A stretch of 64,000 bases of DNA from Nocardioides sp. (GCF_030019515.1 NZ_JASEEQ010000004.1:307769-371768); one strand, 5' to 3'. Counted from the stretch's first letter, positions 19,670 through 28,387 are shown. Notes: generated from the sequence alone by a model not told the origin. Made by a program: numbers and translations.

Positions 19670-20818
19670 ATGTCGTCGTTCGCCCCGCCTGCCCAGGGTC
19701 TGACCCTCGGGCCGCTGCGCGTCGACACCCCGGTGGTCCTCGCGCCGATGGCGGGCATCACGAACGCCGCCTACCGCCGGCTGTGTGCCGAGCAGGGCGC
19801 CGGCCTCTACGTCTGCGAGATGATCACCAGCCGGGGCCTGGTCGAGGGTGACCAGCACACCAAGGACATGCTGGTCTTCGACGAGCTGGAGACGATCCGG
19901 TCGGTCCAGCTCTACGGCAGCGACCCGGTCTACGTCGGGAAGGCCGCCGAGATCCTCTGCGGGGAGTACGGCGTCGCGCACATCGACCTGAACTTCGGCT
20001 GCCCCGTGCCCAAGGTGACCCGCAAGGGCGGCGGCGGCGCGCTGCCGTGGAAGCGCGGCCTGCTCGGCGAGATCCTGGAGCGAGCGGTCGCGGCGGCGAC
20101 GCCGTACGACGTGCCGGTCACCATGAAGACCCGCAAGGGCATCGACGAGGACCACCTCACCTACCTCGACGCCGGCCGGATCGCGCAGGAGTCGGGGTGC
20201 GCCGCGATCGCGCTGCACGGCCGCACCGTCGCCCAGGCCTACTCCGGCGCGGCCGACTGGGACGCGATCGCGGCCCTGGTCGAGCACGTCGACATCCCGG
20301 TGCTCGGCAACGGCGACGTGTGGGAGGCCGCGGACGCGCTGCGGATGGTCGAGCAGACCGGCGTCGCGGGCGTCGTGGTCGGCCGCGGCTGCCTGGGCCG
20401 ACCGTGGCTCTTCCGCGACCTGGCGGCCGCCTTCGCCGGTGAGCAGGTCGCGACCCTTCCGGCGCTGGGCGAGGTGGCCGCGATGATGCGCCGGCACGCC
20501 GAGCTGTTGTGCCAGCACCTGGGGGAGGAGCGCGGCTGCAAGGAGTTCCGCAAGCACGTGTCGTGGTACCTCAAGGGCTTCGGTGCGGGCGGCGAGATGC
20601 GCCGCTCGCTGGGCCTGGTCGACAGCCTGGCGGCGCTGGACCGGCTGCTGGCCGACCTGGACCCGGCGGAGCCGTTCCCGGTGCGCGAGCTGGGTGCGCC
20701 GCGGGGCCGCCAGGGCTCACCGCGCGCCCGGGTCGCGCTCCCCGAGGGCTGGCTCGACGACGCCGACGGCCGCGGCCGGCACGTCCAGGAGGACGCGGAC
20801 GAGACCACCGGCGGGTGA
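19670..20818 (+). CDS. dusB: tRNA-dihydrouridine synthase
   Basis: FMN-dependent enzyme reducing uridines in the D-loop of tRNA. The 382-residue protein has the Dus TIM barrel: APMAGITNAAYRRL at the start, the catalytic Cys111 in NFGCPVPKV, the KTRKGID and HGRT phosphate/flavin contacts, and GNGDVWEA. A helical C-terminal domain completes it. ATG 19670 is six bases after GACAAT, so it is probably leaderless. The open frame further upstream belongs to the lipoprotein region read in another frame. Confidence 0.95.
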   Translation: MSSFAPPAQGLTLGPLRVDTPVVLAPMAGITNAAYRRLCAEQGAGLYVCEMITSRGLVEGDQHTKDMLVFDELETIRSVQLYGSDPVYVGKAAEILCGEYGVAHIDLNFGCPVPKVTRKGGGGALPWKRGLLGEILERAVAAATPYDVPVTMKTRKGIDEDHLTYLDAGRIAQESGCAAIALHGRTVAQAYSGAADWDAIAALVEHVDIPVLGNGDVWEAADALRMVEQTGVAGVVVGRGCLGRPWLFRDLAAAFAGEQVATLPALGEVAAMMRRHAELLCQHLGEERGCKEFRKHVSWYLKGFGAGGEMRRSLGLVDSLAALDRLLADLDPAEPFPVRELGAPRGRQGSPRARVALPEGWLDDADGRGRHVQEDADETTGG

Positions 20819-20911
20819 GCGGGAACACGCCGGATCGGGCCCACGGGATTGGGACAGGCTGGTTTCGATGTGGTTCACTCGAGCCCGTCGTTGCCTTTTC
20901 GTGACCTTTCG

Positions 20912-20940
20912 GGGGGTCCCGGGAGCGCGGCCGGACCCCC
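20912..20940 (+). promoter_or_regulatory. Hairpin in the leader of the secreted protein gene
   Basis: GGGGGTCC (20912-20919) pairs exactly with GGACCCCC (20933-20940) around a 13-base loop, 26 bases before the GTG start. No T-run follows. It may be a leader structure acting on the downstream gene. I compared the leader with the c-di-AMP riboswitch pattern that precedes many actinobacterial wall-hydrolase genes and did not recognise it. Confidence 0.4.
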
Positions 20941-20966
20941 GTCAGCAACAGCAAAGGATCAGCGCT

Positions 20967-21839
20967 GTGGCAGATCATCGCCACAAGCGGGCCAATGCCC
21001 GACGCTCACCCCGAGCCGCGTTCGTCGCGGCGCCTCTCGCCGTCCTGGCGACGGCGTCCGCCGTGACGTTCGGAGTGCTCGCGACCAGTCCCGAGGCACG
21101 CGACCTCGTCGCCCAGGAGGCCACCGCCGACCTCGGCGCCCCCGCGGACCGCCCAGCGGCCCTGTCCCGTGCCGGCTCCCGGGTGGATGCTGCGGAGAAG
21201 CGGGCCGAGGAGCGGGCCGAGGAGCTCGACCGGATGCGCGCGGCGACCGAGCGCGCCGTACGCCGTGCCGACACGAGGCTCTGGACGACCACGCTGCTCA
21301 ACCTGTGGTCCAACCCCGGTGCGGACGCCGCGCAGGTCGGCGAGCTCGAGGCCGCCAAGCGGGTCCTGGTGACCGGCCGCTCCACCGAGGGGCGGGTCGA
21401 GATCGTCTGGCAGGGGAAGTCGCGCTGGGTGACCGCGGGCTACCTGTCCGAGGACAAGCCGCTCACCGCGGCGGCCGGGCTGTCCATGGCGCCCTGCCCC
21501 GACCCGGGCGTCGAGAGCGGTCTGACCTCCGACGCGGTCTACGTCTACCGCTCGGTGTGCCACGCGTTCCCGCAGATCACCTCGTACGGCGGCTGGGACG
21601 CCCACGGCGAGCACGCGTCCGGCCGGGCGCTGGACATCATGACCAGCGACGTCGCGCTCGGCGACGCGATCGCGGAGTTCCTGCAGCAGCACGCCGCCGA
21701 GCTCAACCTCTACGACATCCTGTGGCGTCAGCAGATCTGGACGCCGGAGCGCGCCAGCGAGGGCTGGCGCTCGATGCCCTCACGCGGCTCGGCCACCGCG
21801 GACCACTACGACCACGTGCACGTCGCCACCAACGGCTGA
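20967..21839 (+). CDS. Secreted protein with SH3-like and C-terminal peptidase-like (ARB_07466/VldE-type) domain
   Basis: A 290-residue exported protein. A basic N-terminus and hydrophobic segment (about 17-38) form a signal or anchor. An Arg/Glu-rich coiled coil follows (about 70-105), then an SH3-like segment (LLNLWSNPG to VTAGYLSED). The C-terminal ~110 residues have the pattern SYGGWDAHGEHASGRALDIM ... DHYDHVHV. This resembles the ARB_07466/VldE-type domain related to D-Ala-D-Ala peptidases, with His/Asp residues suited to zinc binding. A cell-wall role is likely. GTG 20967 is preceded by AAAGGA. Confidence 0.75.
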   Translation: MADHRHKRANARRSPRAAFVAAPLAVLATASAVTFGVLATSPEARDLVAQEATADLGAPADRPAALSRAGSRVDAAEKRAEERAEELDRMRAATERAVRRADTRLWTTTLLNLWSNPGADAAQVGELEAAKRVLVTGRSTEGRVEIVWQGKSRWVTAGYLSEDKPLTAAAGLSMAPCPDPGVESGLTSDAVYVYRSVCHAFPQITSYGGWDAHGEHASGRALDIMTSDVALGDAIAEFLQQHAAELNLYDILWRQQIWTPERASEGWRSMPSRGSATADHYDHVHVATNG

Positions 21840-21868
21840 CTCGGGGCTCTGCCGGGCCGGCGTTCCGC

Positions 21869-22555
21869 TCAGAGCAGCCGGGTGAGCCGGGTCTTCGTCA
21901 GGTTCTCCCGCACGATCCACGCGATGTCGGGGTCGGAGTCGTCGAGCGCCCAGAACGCGGGCAGGCCCTGGGCGGAGTCGGCGGCGATCGCGACGCTCCA
22001 GCAGTAGCCGAGCCCCTCCCGCAGGGTTCGCACGTCGATGTCGCGGCGGGTCTCGGCGGGCCGGGCGGCCAGCGCGGCCGTCGTACGCCGGCACACCTCG
22101 ATGGCGACCGCGGCGGCGGCCGGGCCCACGAGCAGCCGGGGCTCGCAGATGCCGGCTGCCGCCGCGCGCTGGACCAGCGGGTGCGGGTCGGTCGCCCAGT
22201 CGAGCACCAGCATCTCCAGGGCCGGGAGGTTGAGGTCGCCGAAGTGCTGGAGCGCCATCGCGACCGACTCGCGGATCCGCCAGCGCTCGTCGACGGCGAG
22301 CTCGCGCAGCCGCGCCTGCACATCCGGGTCCGCCGCGGTGGCGCCCAGGCCGAGGACCCCGCAGAACGTGCGGTACTCGTCGCCGCTCGCGATCAGCTCG
22401 TCGTCGAGCGCCAGGTCGGCCAGCTCCGCGAACGCCATCGCGAGCTCGATGTTCCCGCGCGTGCCCGGGAGGTCGGAGTGCCGGTCGAGGTAGCCCGGCC
22501 ACGCGGCGCGGTCCAGCCGACCGAGGTCGGAGCGGTACTCGTCGATCCGCGTCAC
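21869..22555 (-). CDS. HEAT-repeat-like protein of unknown function
   Basis: A 228-residue soluble protein whose middle (about 75-190) contains helical pairs with HEAT-like spacing, such as RWRIRESVAMALQHFGD and DPHPLVQRAAAAGICEPRLL. These folds usually bind partners rather than catalyse. I recognise no family and see no catalytic motif. The start is GTG at 22555. It is convergent with the gene before it and divergent from dgt, 81 bases away. Confidence 0.72.
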   Translation of the reverse strand: MTRIDEYRSDLGRLDRAAWPGYLDRHSDLPGTRGNIELAMAFAELADLALDDELIASGDEYRTFCGVLGLGATAADPDVQARLRELAVDERWRIRESVAMALQHFGDLNLPALEMLVLDWATDPHPLVQRAAAAGICEPRLLVGPAAAAVAIEVCRRTTAALAARPAETRRDIDVRTLREGLGYCWSVAIAADSAQGLPAFWALDDSDPDIAWIVRENLTKTRLTRLL

Positions 22556-22636
22556 GACTCCACGATCCGGAGTTTGCCCGGGCCGGCGGTAGGGCCTGAG
22601 GTCCCAAGTCGGGGCATCGCCCTAGAGTCTGCAGCG

Positions 22637-23911
22637 ATGGAACACCTGGAGCGCTACGACGCCGCCGCGCGCGAGCGTCTGGTCGAGGAGCCGCCCAAGC
22701 GGGTCGCCGCCCCGGAGCGGACGCCGTTCGAGCGCGACCGGGCGCGCCTGGTCCACGCGGCGGCCTCGCGGCGGCTGGCCGCGAAGACCCAGGTGGTCGG
22801 GCCGCAGAGCGACGACTTCGTGCGCAACCGCCTCACCCACAGCCTCGAGGTGGCCCAGGTGGCGCGCGACCTGTCCCGGGCGCTCGGCAGCCAGCCGGAC
22901 ATCGCCGAGACCGCGGCGCTCGCCCACGACATCGGGCACCCGCCGTTCGGCCACAACGGCGAGCGGGTGCTGGCCGAGCTGGGGGAGCCCTGCGGCGGGT
23001 TCGAGGGCAACGCCCAGACGCTGCGCCTGCTCACCCGGCTGGAGGCCAAGACCGTGGACGCCTCCGGCGCGTCGGTCGGCCTGAACCTGACCCGCGCGAC
23101 CCTGGACGCCTGCACCAAGTACCCGTGGCCGCGAGACGCGGCCGAGGAGCCGCAGGGGGTGCACGCCGACGGGTCGCCGCGGCTGGTGCGCAAGTTCGGC
23201 GTGTACGACGACGACCGGCCGGTCTTCGACTGGATGCGACAGGGCGCGGCCGGCACCCGCCAGTGCCTGGAGGCCCAGGTGATGGACCTCGCCGACGACG
23301 TCGCCTACTCCGTGCACGACATCGAGGACGGCATCGTCGCAGGCCGGGTCGACCTCACCCGGATCGACGGGCCCGCGGTCTGGGAGACGGTCCGCGACTG
23401 GTACCTCCCGAGCGCGACCGACGACGTGCTCGGCGCGACCCTCGCCGGCCTGCGCGAGGTCGGCAGCTGGCCGGCCGCGCCGTACGACGCCAGCCGCCGC
23501 TCGCTGGGCGCGCTCAAGAACCTCACCAGCGACCTGATCGGGCGCTTCTGCGGCGCGGTGCAGCACGCGACGTTCGCCGCGAGCGAGGGACCGTTCGTGC
23601 GCTACGCCGCCGACCTGGTGGTCCCCGAGCGGACCCGCCTGGAGATGGCCGTGCTCAAGGGCGTCGCCGCCCACTACGTGATGCAGGCCGACGACCGGGT
23701 CGCCGCGATGGTGCGCCAGCGCGAGCTGCTGGCCGAGCTGGTCGCCGTCCTCGCCGACCGCGCCCCGGACGCCCTCGAGCGCGCCTTCGCCGACGACTGG
23801 CGGGCGGCCACCGACGACGCCGCGCGCCTGCGGGTCGTCATCGACCAGGTCGCCTCGCTCACCGACGCCAGCGCGCTGGCCCGGCACCAGGCGCTCCGGC
23901 CGCGCACCTGA
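22637..23911 (+). CDS. dgt: Deoxyguanosinetriphosphate triphosphohydrolase-like protein
   Basis: HD-domain dNTP triphosphohydrolase, 424 residues, cleaving dGTP or other dNTPs to the nucleoside and tripolyphosphate. Metal ligands of the HD domain are visible: His68 in RLTHSLEV, His97-Asp98 in AHDIGHPPFGHNGE, and a later Asp in MDLADDVAYSVHD. ATG 22637 is eight bases after TAGAGT (22623-22628), so it is probably leaderless. The dgt-dnaG neighbourhood is typical for actinobacteria; here one dehydrogenase gene lies between them. Confidence 0.94.
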   Translation: MEHLERYDAAARERLVEEPPKRVAAPERTPFERDRARLVHAAASRRLAAKTQVVGPQSDDFVRNRLTHSLEVAQVARDLSRALGSQPDIAETAALAHDIGHPPFGHNGERVLAELGEPCGGFEGNAQTLRLLTRLEAKTVDASGASVGLNLTRATLDACTKYPWPRDAAEEPQGVHADGSPRLVRKFGVYDDDRPVFDWMRQGAAGTRQCLEAQVMDLADDVAYSVHDIEDGIVAGRVDLTRIDGPAVWETVRDWYLPSATDDVLGATLAGLREVGSWPAAPYDASRRSLGALKNLTSDLIGRFCGAVQHATFAASEGPFVRYAADLVVPERTRLEMAVLKGVAAHYVMQADDRVAAMVRQRELLAELVAVLADRAPDALERAFADDWRAATDDAARLRVVIDQVASLTDASALARHQALRPRT

Positions 23912-23931
23912 CCTCCCTGCTGTCGGGGAGC

Positions 23932-23950
23932 GCCCACGATGACCGTGGGC
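23932..23950 (+). terminator. Hairpin after dgt
   Basis: GCCCACG (23932-23938) pairs exactly with CGTGGGC (23944-23950) around a 5-base loop, 20 bases past the dgt stop. No T-run follows, as is common for actinobacterial terminators. Confidence 0.45.
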
Positions 23951-23961
23951 GGCCGGTCCCG

Positions 23962-24027
23962 GGGGCAGTTCGGCGCCCGGCGTCCGGCTCATCGCGGGCG
24001 GGTCCGGACGGTCGGTCGAACTGCCCC
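23962..24027. repeat. 11-bp inverted repeat between dgt and the dehydrogenase gene
   Basis: GGGGCAGTTCG (23962-23972) and CGAACTGCCCC (24017-24027) are exact reverse complements 44 bases apart. The right copy ends 17 bases before the TAGGCT -10 of the next gene (24045-24050), so it overlaps the -35 region. It could be an operator pair or a long-loop structure. Confidence 0.4.
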
Positions 24028-24058
24028 GCCGTCGGGCCTCGCCGTAGGCTCGGGCCTC

Positions 24059-24973
24059 GTGAGCGATCGTCTCGTCTGGCTGCCGTTCGATCCCGCCGAG
24101 CTGGGCGACCCGCCGGAGGGCCTGCGCTACGAGGTGGTCGACCCGACCGAGCACGTCCCGGACACCGTCGGTGCGGTCCGGTTCTACGTGCCGCCGTACC
24201 AGGTGGGCAGCCGCGTCGCGGAGGTGCTGCCGCGGATGACCGCGCTGGAGGTGGTCCAGACGCTCACCGCCGGGGTCGACAACCTGCGTGGCCAGGTGCC
24301 GGACGGCGTCACGCTCTGCAACGGCCGCGGCATCCACGACACCTCCACCGCCGAGCTCGCGCTGGCCCTGATCCTGAGCAGCCTGCGCGGGGTCCCGGAC
24401 CACGTGCGCGCCCAGGACCGTCACGAGTGGGCGCCCGGCTGGCGGCCGGCGCTGGCCGACAAGCGCGTGCTGGTGGTCGGGTACGGCGCCATCGGGCAGG
24501 CGATCGAGGCCCGGCTGCTGCCGTTCGAGGCCGAGGTGACGAGGGTCGCGCGCACGAGACGAGACGGCGTGCACGGCATCGACGAGCTGCCCGCGCTGCT
24601 GCCGGACGCGGACGTCGTGGTGCTCGTCGTGCCCCTCACCGACCAGACCCGCGGCCTGGTCGACGCGAGGTTCCTGGCCGCGATGAAGGACGGGGCGCTG
24701 CTGGTCAACGTCGCCCGCGGCGCGGTCGTCGACACCCCCGCCCTGATCGACGCGCTCGGCTCGGGGCGGGTCCGCGCCGCGCTCGACGTGACCGACCCCG
24801 AGCCGCTGCCGGAGGACCACGCGCTCTGGGACGCACCCGGCCTGCTGATCTCGCCGCACGTCGGCGGCGCGAGCAGCGCGATGTGGCCGCGGGCGCACCG
24901 CCTGGTCCGCGACCAGCTGCACCGCTACGCCGCGGGGGAGCGGCTGTGGAACATCATGTCCGACGCGTACTGA
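24059..24973 (+). CDS. D-isomer-specific 2-hydroxyacid dehydrogenase
   Basis: NAD(P)-dependent D-2-hydroxyacid dehydrogenase, 304 residues. The nucleotide-binding domain has GYGAIGQ at 141-147. The catalytic triad residues of the family are visible: Arg in NVARGAVVD, Glu in DVTDPEPLP and His in SPHVGGASS. The substrate is undefined; candidates include glyoxylate or other 2-ketoacids. GTG 24059 lies eight bases after TAGGCT, consistent with a leaderless transcript. Confidence 0.9.
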   Translation: MSDRLVWLPFDPAELGDPPEGLRYEVVDPTEHVPDTVGAVRFYVPPYQVGSRVAEVLPRMTALEVVQTLTAGVDNLRGQVPDGVTLCNGRGIHDTSTAELALALILSSLRGVPDHVRAQDRHEWAPGWRPALADKRVLVVGYGAIGQAIEARLLPFEAEVTRVARTRRDGVHGIDELPALLPDADVVVLVVPLTDQTRGLVDARFLAAMKDGALLVNVARGAVVDTPALIDALGSGRVRAALDVTDPEPLPEDHALWDAPGLLISPHVGGASSAMWPRAHRLVRDQLHRYAAGERLWNIMSDAY

Positions 24974-24994
24974 CCGGGACATAGACTCCGCCTC

Positions 24995-26875
24995 GTGGCT
25001 GGCCGGATCCGCGATGAGGACATCGCCGTGGTGCGCGAGAAGGCGCGCATCGACGACGTCGTCTCGCAGTACGTCACGCTGCGCAACGCCGGCGGTGGCT
25101 CCCAGAAGGGCCTGTGCCCGTTCCACGACGAGAAGTCGCCGTCGTTCAACGTCAACCCGAGTCGTGGTTTCTACCACTGCTTCGGCTGCGGCGAGGGCGG
25201 CGACGTCATCACGTTCCTGATGAAGATCGACGGCCTCACGTTCGGCGAGGCGGTCGAGCGGCTCGCGGACAAGGTCGGTGTCCAGCTGCGCCGCGAGGAG
25301 GGCGACGTCCGCGAGGAGCGGCCCAAGGGCCCGCCGCGGCGACGGCTGGTGGAGGCGCACAAGCTCGCCCAGGAGTACTACGCCGAGCAGCTCGCCAGCC
25401 CGGATGCCCTCGTCGCCCGGCAGTTCCTGGGCCAGCGCGGCTTCGACCAGGCCGCGGCGGAGCACTTCGGCATCGGGTTCGCGCCCCGCGACGGGGACGC
25501 GCTCAAGACCGTGCTGCGCCAGCAGGGCTTCAGCGCCGAGGAGATGACGGTCGGCGGGCTGATCGGCCCGTCGGGCTACGACCGGTTCCGAGGACGGCTG
25601 CTCTGGCCGATCCGCGACGCGAGCGGCGACACGATCGGCTTCGGGGCCCGCCGGATCTTCGACGACGACCGGATCGACGCGAAGTACCTCAACACCTCCG
25701 AGACCCCGATCTACAAGAAGAGCCAGGTGCTCTACGGCATCGACCTGGCCCGCCGCGACATCGGCCGCTCCTCCCAGGCGGTGATCGTCGAGGGCTACAC
25801 CGACGTGATGGCCTGCCACCTCTCGGGAGTGACCACCGCCGTCGCGACCTGCGGGACCGCGTTCGGCGACGACCACTCCCGGGTGCTGCGCCGCTTCCTC
25901 AACGACCACGAGGAGTTCCGCGGCGAGGTGATCTTCACCTTCGACGGCGACGCCGCGGGCCAGAAGGCCGCGCTGCGCGCGTTCGGCGGCGACCAGAACT
26001 TCGTCTCCCAGACGTACGTCGCCGTCGAGCCGGACGGGCTCGACCCGTGCGACCTGCGGATCCAGAAGGGCGACGCCGCGGTCCGCGAGCTGGTCGCCCG
26101 ACGGGTGCCGCTCTACCGCTTCGTGCTCGCCAACGTGGTCGGCAAGTACGACCTCGATCGCGCCGACGGCCGGATCGACGCCGTTCGTGAGACCGCACGC
26201 CTCGTTGCCTCGGTTCGGGATCAGTCGAAGGTGACGGCGTTCGCCCAGGAGATCTCGAAGATGGTCGGCGCCGACATCGACACCAATGCGGTCCTCGCCG
26301 AGGTCCGCCGGGCCGCGAACCGGCGCCCCGCGCCGGATCCTCGCGGGACCACCCCGGCCGCCACGGCGCTCGAGCCGCCGCCCCGGGCCGCCGTACCCGA
26401 TCTGCGCGACCCGCGCTTCGCGATCGAGCGCGAGACCCTGCAGCTGGTCATCCAGCACCCGATGACGATCGGGCGCAGCACCGGCGACATCGGCCCCAAC
26501 GACTTCCTCCACCCGACCTACCGCGCGGTCTGGGAGCTGGTCGCGGCGGCCGGGGGCCCCGGGGCGGGCGCCGGCGACCCGGGTTGGGCCAACCGGCTGC
26601 GCGACGCCGCCACCGACCCGGCGGCGTCCTCGGTGATCAGCGCGCTGGCCGTCGAGCCGCTGAAGAAGGAGCCGGACTCCGCCTACGTCGCCGAGCACGT
26701 GTTCCGCCTGCTCGAGCTCACCGCGGCTCGGCGGATCGGCGCGATCAAGTCCAAGCTGCAGCGCACCAACCCGGTCGAGCACCCCGAGGAGTTCAACAAG
26801 ATGTTCGGCGAGCTGGCCGCCCTGGAGGCCCACCGCCGCGCGCTGCGCGACCGGCTCGCGGGGAGCACGACGTGA
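24995..26875 (+). CDS. dnaG: DNA primase
   Basis: Makes RNA primers at the replication fork, 626 residues. The N-terminal CHC2 zinc domain has Cys41, His44, Cys62 and Cys65. The core and TOPRIM domain follow (VIVEGYTDVMA around residue 265; FTFDGDAAGQKA with the metal-binding acidic residues). A Pro/Ala-rich linker leads to the C-terminal helicase-interaction domain. GTG 24995 is seven bases after TAGACT, so it is probably leaderless. The stop overlaps the next gene by four bases. Confidence 0.97.
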   Translation: MAGRIRDEDIAVVREKARIDDVVSQYVTLRNAGGGSQKGLCPFHDEKSPSFNVNPSRGFYHCFGCGEGGDVITFLMKIDGLTFGEAVERLADKVGVQLRREEGDVREERPKGPPRRRLVEAHKLAQEYYAEQLASPDALVARQFLGQRGFDQAAAEHFGIGFAPRDGDALKTVLRQQGFSAEEMTVGGLIGPSGYDRFRGRLLWPIRDASGDTIGFGARRIFDDDRIDAKYLNTSETPIYKKSQVLYGIDLARRDIGRSSQAVIVEGYTDVMACHLSGVTTAVATCGTAFGDDHSRVLRRFLNDHEEFRGEVIFTFDGDAAGQKAALRAFGGDQNFVSQTYVAVEPDGLDPCDLRIQKGDAAVRELVARRVPLYRFVLANVVGKYDLDRADGRIDAVRETARLVASVRDQSKVTAFAQEISKMVGADIDTNAVLAEVRRAANRRPAPDPRGTTPAATALEPPPRAAVPDLRDPRFAIERETLQLVIQHPMTIGRSTGDIGPNDFLHPTYRAVWELVAAAGGPGAGAGDPGWANRLRDAATDPAASSVISALAVEPLKKEPDSAYVAEHVFRLLELTAARRIGAIKSKLQRTNPVEHPEEFNKMFGELAALEAHRRALRDRLAGSTT

Positions 26876-27393
26876 GGCCGCTGCGTCGCCGGACTCCCGC
26901 GATCCGGGTCGAGCGCGGCGAACGGCTGCTCGCCGACGCCGTCGCGGCCGAGGGGCACCTCGGTGGCACCCGCGACGCGCTCTACCTGGTGCGTTCCCGC
27001 GATGGCGCCGCCTTCGAGCTCAGCGAGACCGTCCGGATCCCGTGGGAGGACGTCGAGGCGGCCGACTGGGACCAGGAGACCTCGGTGCTGCGGGTCAGCG
27101 AGGTCGGCAGCTGGGGCGAGCTGCGCCCGGCGCACCGGTTCACCCTCGACGAGCCCGGCCGTCTCCTGGAGCTGGTCCGCGAGCGCGTCACCGCCAGCAT
27201 CGTGCTGCAGCGGCACGTGTCGATCGACGAGCGTCGCGGACTGCGGGTGATCGCCCGCCGCGCGCCGCGCGGCGACCGGCCGGTGCGGTGGGTCTACGAG
27301 TACGACGAGGGGGTCGACCCGGACGATCCGGAGGTGAGCCGACTCGCCGGCGAGGCACTCGCGGCCGCCCAGCAGGACGTCGGCCCGGTCTGA
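26872..27393 (+). CDS. Hypothetical protein coupled to dnaG
   Basis: A 173-residue protein starting at GTG 26872, which overlaps the dnaG stop (GTGA). It has no signal peptide or membrane segment. Alternating hydrophobic strands (DALYLVRSRDGAAFELSE, RIPWEDVEAADWD, LRVSEVGSWGE) suggest a compact beta fold, perhaps PH-like. The C-terminus is acidic. Similar small genes follow dnaG in related actinobacteria, as far as I recall, but I cannot assign a function. Confidence 0.7.
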   Translation: MRPLRRRTPAIRVERGERLLADAVAAEGHLGGTRDALYLVRSRDGAAFELSETVRIPWEDVEAADWDQETSVLRVSEVGSWGELRPAHRFTLDEPGRLLELVRERVTASIVLQRHVSIDERRGLRVIARRAPRGDRPVRWVYEYDEGVDPDDPEVSRLAGEALAAAQQDVGPV

Positions 27394-27528
27394 GCGGCCG
27401 GCCCCGTCGAGACACCTGAACGGGCTCGGATCCGCCGGCCGGACCAGCCACTCCGGGTGTCGCGACGACCCGCCGGGGCCGATTTCACCTGGCGCGTCCG
27501 GATTGCTAACCTGTGCGGGCTGCATCGA

Positions 27529-27604
27529 TCCCCTGTAGCTCAACTGGCAGAGCATTCGGCTGTTAACCGGAGGGTTGTTGGTTCGAGTCCAACCGGGGGA
27601 GCCA
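27529..27604 (+). tRNA. tRNA-Asn (GTT), target of the island
   Basis: A complete cloverleaf of 73 bases with an encoded CCA (27602-27604). The acceptor arms are TCCCCTG and CGGGGGA; the anticodon loop is CTGTTAA with anticodon GTT. A promoter fits upstream as TTCACC (27484), 17 bases, then TAACCT (27507-27512). The 3' half is duplicated at 34579-34620, marking it as the integration site. The copy here is intact, so the integration restored a functional tRNA. Confidence 0.97.
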
Positions 27605-27605
27605 G
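27564..27605. repeat. attL: 42-bp direct repeat within the 3' half of tRNA-Asn
   Basis: The sequence from the anticodon stem through CCA plus one G is repeated without mismatch at 34579-34620. This is the classic mark of site-specific integration by a tyrosine recombinase into a tRNA 3' end. Confidence 0.93.
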
Positions 27606-27607
27606 AA

Positions 27608-27646
27608 GAGGGCCTCTGAACTGCGAAGCGTAGATCAGAGGCCCTC
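27608..27646 (+). terminator. Hairpin terminator behind tRNA-Asn (island-borne)
   Basis: GAGGGCCTCTGA (27608-27619) and TCAGAGGCCCTC (27635-27646) are exact reverse complements, a 12-bp stem with a 15-base loop three bases after attL. No long T-run follows. Confidence 0.8.
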
Positions 27647-27774
27647 CTGCATTTCGAATCTGGCGGTCGGCGAGTTGTCGGCTTCAAGTCGCGTGGCCAA
27701 CCGTGCGAACGGCGTCTGACCTGCGGAGACGCCACCTGCACGGCCCGATGTGGCCGGCTTGGAACAGGCGGCAG

Positions 27775-27797
27775 ACCGTCCAGCAACCGTCCAGAAA
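27775..27797 (+). repeat. Paired CCAG repeats inside the left island end (candidate integrase arm sites)
   Basis: ACCGTCCAG occurs twice (27775-27783 and 27786-27794) with an 11-base period, and the second copy continues AAAC. A similar pair with the same 11-base period and orientation lies inside the right end (34435-34455). Such helically phased repeats flanking an att core resemble arm-type binding sites of tyrosine integrases. Confidence 0.45.
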
Positions 27798-27839
27798 CCG
27801 CTTGGCGGGCCGTCTCCACCCAAGAGGACCTTGCCGTGA

Positions 27840-27857
27840 GGTATCCGTTCGGATACC
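27840..27857. promoter_or_regulatory. Palindromic operator over the XRE promoter
   Basis: GGTATCCG and CGGATACC form perfect 8-bp arms around TT. The palindrome overlaps a -10 element TACCCT (27854-27859), which is followed six bases later by the GTG start at 27866. The site is well placed for autorepression by the XRE protein. Confidence 0.65.
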
Positions 27858-27865
27858 CTGGTGCC

Positions 27866-28387
27866 GTGGCCACTGGGAACCTCCTGGGGCAGGCCCGCGC
27901 TGCGGCGGGTCTGTCGCAGGCTGCACTGGCGGAGCGTGCCGGGACGTCGCGCCCCACGCTGTCGGCGTACGAGCACGGCCGGAAGTCGCCAACTCTCGAT
28001 ACGGCGGCGCGGATCGTGGGGGAGGCGGGGTTCGAGCTGGTCATCAGGCCGCGGATCGAGTTTCGCGAGGTTGCCGCGGAGCGCGGCCGGCCGATTCATG
28101 TGCCGAGCTTCCTGCCGAGGCTCCCGGTCGACCTCGCCTTCGCAATCGTCGAGCTGCCGCTGCACCTGAACTGGTCCGACCGCGGCCGGCAATTCGACCT
28201 GCGCGACCGCTGCCAACGTGCTCGCGTCTACGAGATGGTCCTCCGCGAAGGCGGTCCGGACGACGTGGTTGCTTACGTCGACGGCGCGCTGCTCGTCGAC
28301 CTGTGGGACGACTTAGTCCTGCCGACCAAGGTCCGCGCCGCCTGGGCCGGTGTCGTCACTGGTCGGCGTCGCGAGGAAGTCGCATAG
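27866..28387 (+). CDS. XRE-family helix-turn-helix protein (antitoxin-like)
   Basis: A 173-residue protein with an N-terminal XRE helix-turn-helix (ATGNLLGQARAAAGLSQAALAERAGTSRPTLSAYEHGRKSP, about 2-43). A C-terminal region of about 110 residues I do not recognise follows. A palindrome covers its -10 element. It overlaps the next gene by one base (TAGTG), and that gene encodes an AbiEii-type nucleotidyltransferase. HTH plus nucleotidyltransferase pairs act as toxin-antitoxin modules in the AbiE/MenAT superfamily, so it is probably the antitoxin and regulator. I chose GTG 27866 over 27836 because the latter begins before the palindrome. Confidence 0.8.
   Translation: MATGNLLGQARAAAGLSQAALAERAGTSRPTLSAYEHGRKSPTLDTAARIVGEAGFELVIRPRIEFREVAAERGRPIHVPSFLPRLPVDLAFAIVELPLHLNWSDRGRQFDLRDRCQRARVYEMVLREGGPDDVVAYVDGALLVDLWDDLVLPTKVRAAWAGVVTGRRREEVA

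Noticed and set aside
20819..20966. A c-di-AMP riboswitch before the secreted wall-type protein
   Set aside because: The gene class made this plausible, but I could not find the conserved core segments; only a simple hairpin is present.
22622..26833. A 1,403-codon open frame on the minus strand
   Set aside because: It is antisense to dgt, the dehydrogenase and dnaG and consists of Arg/Gly/Val-rich low-complexity sequence. In GC-rich DNA such frames arise as shadows.
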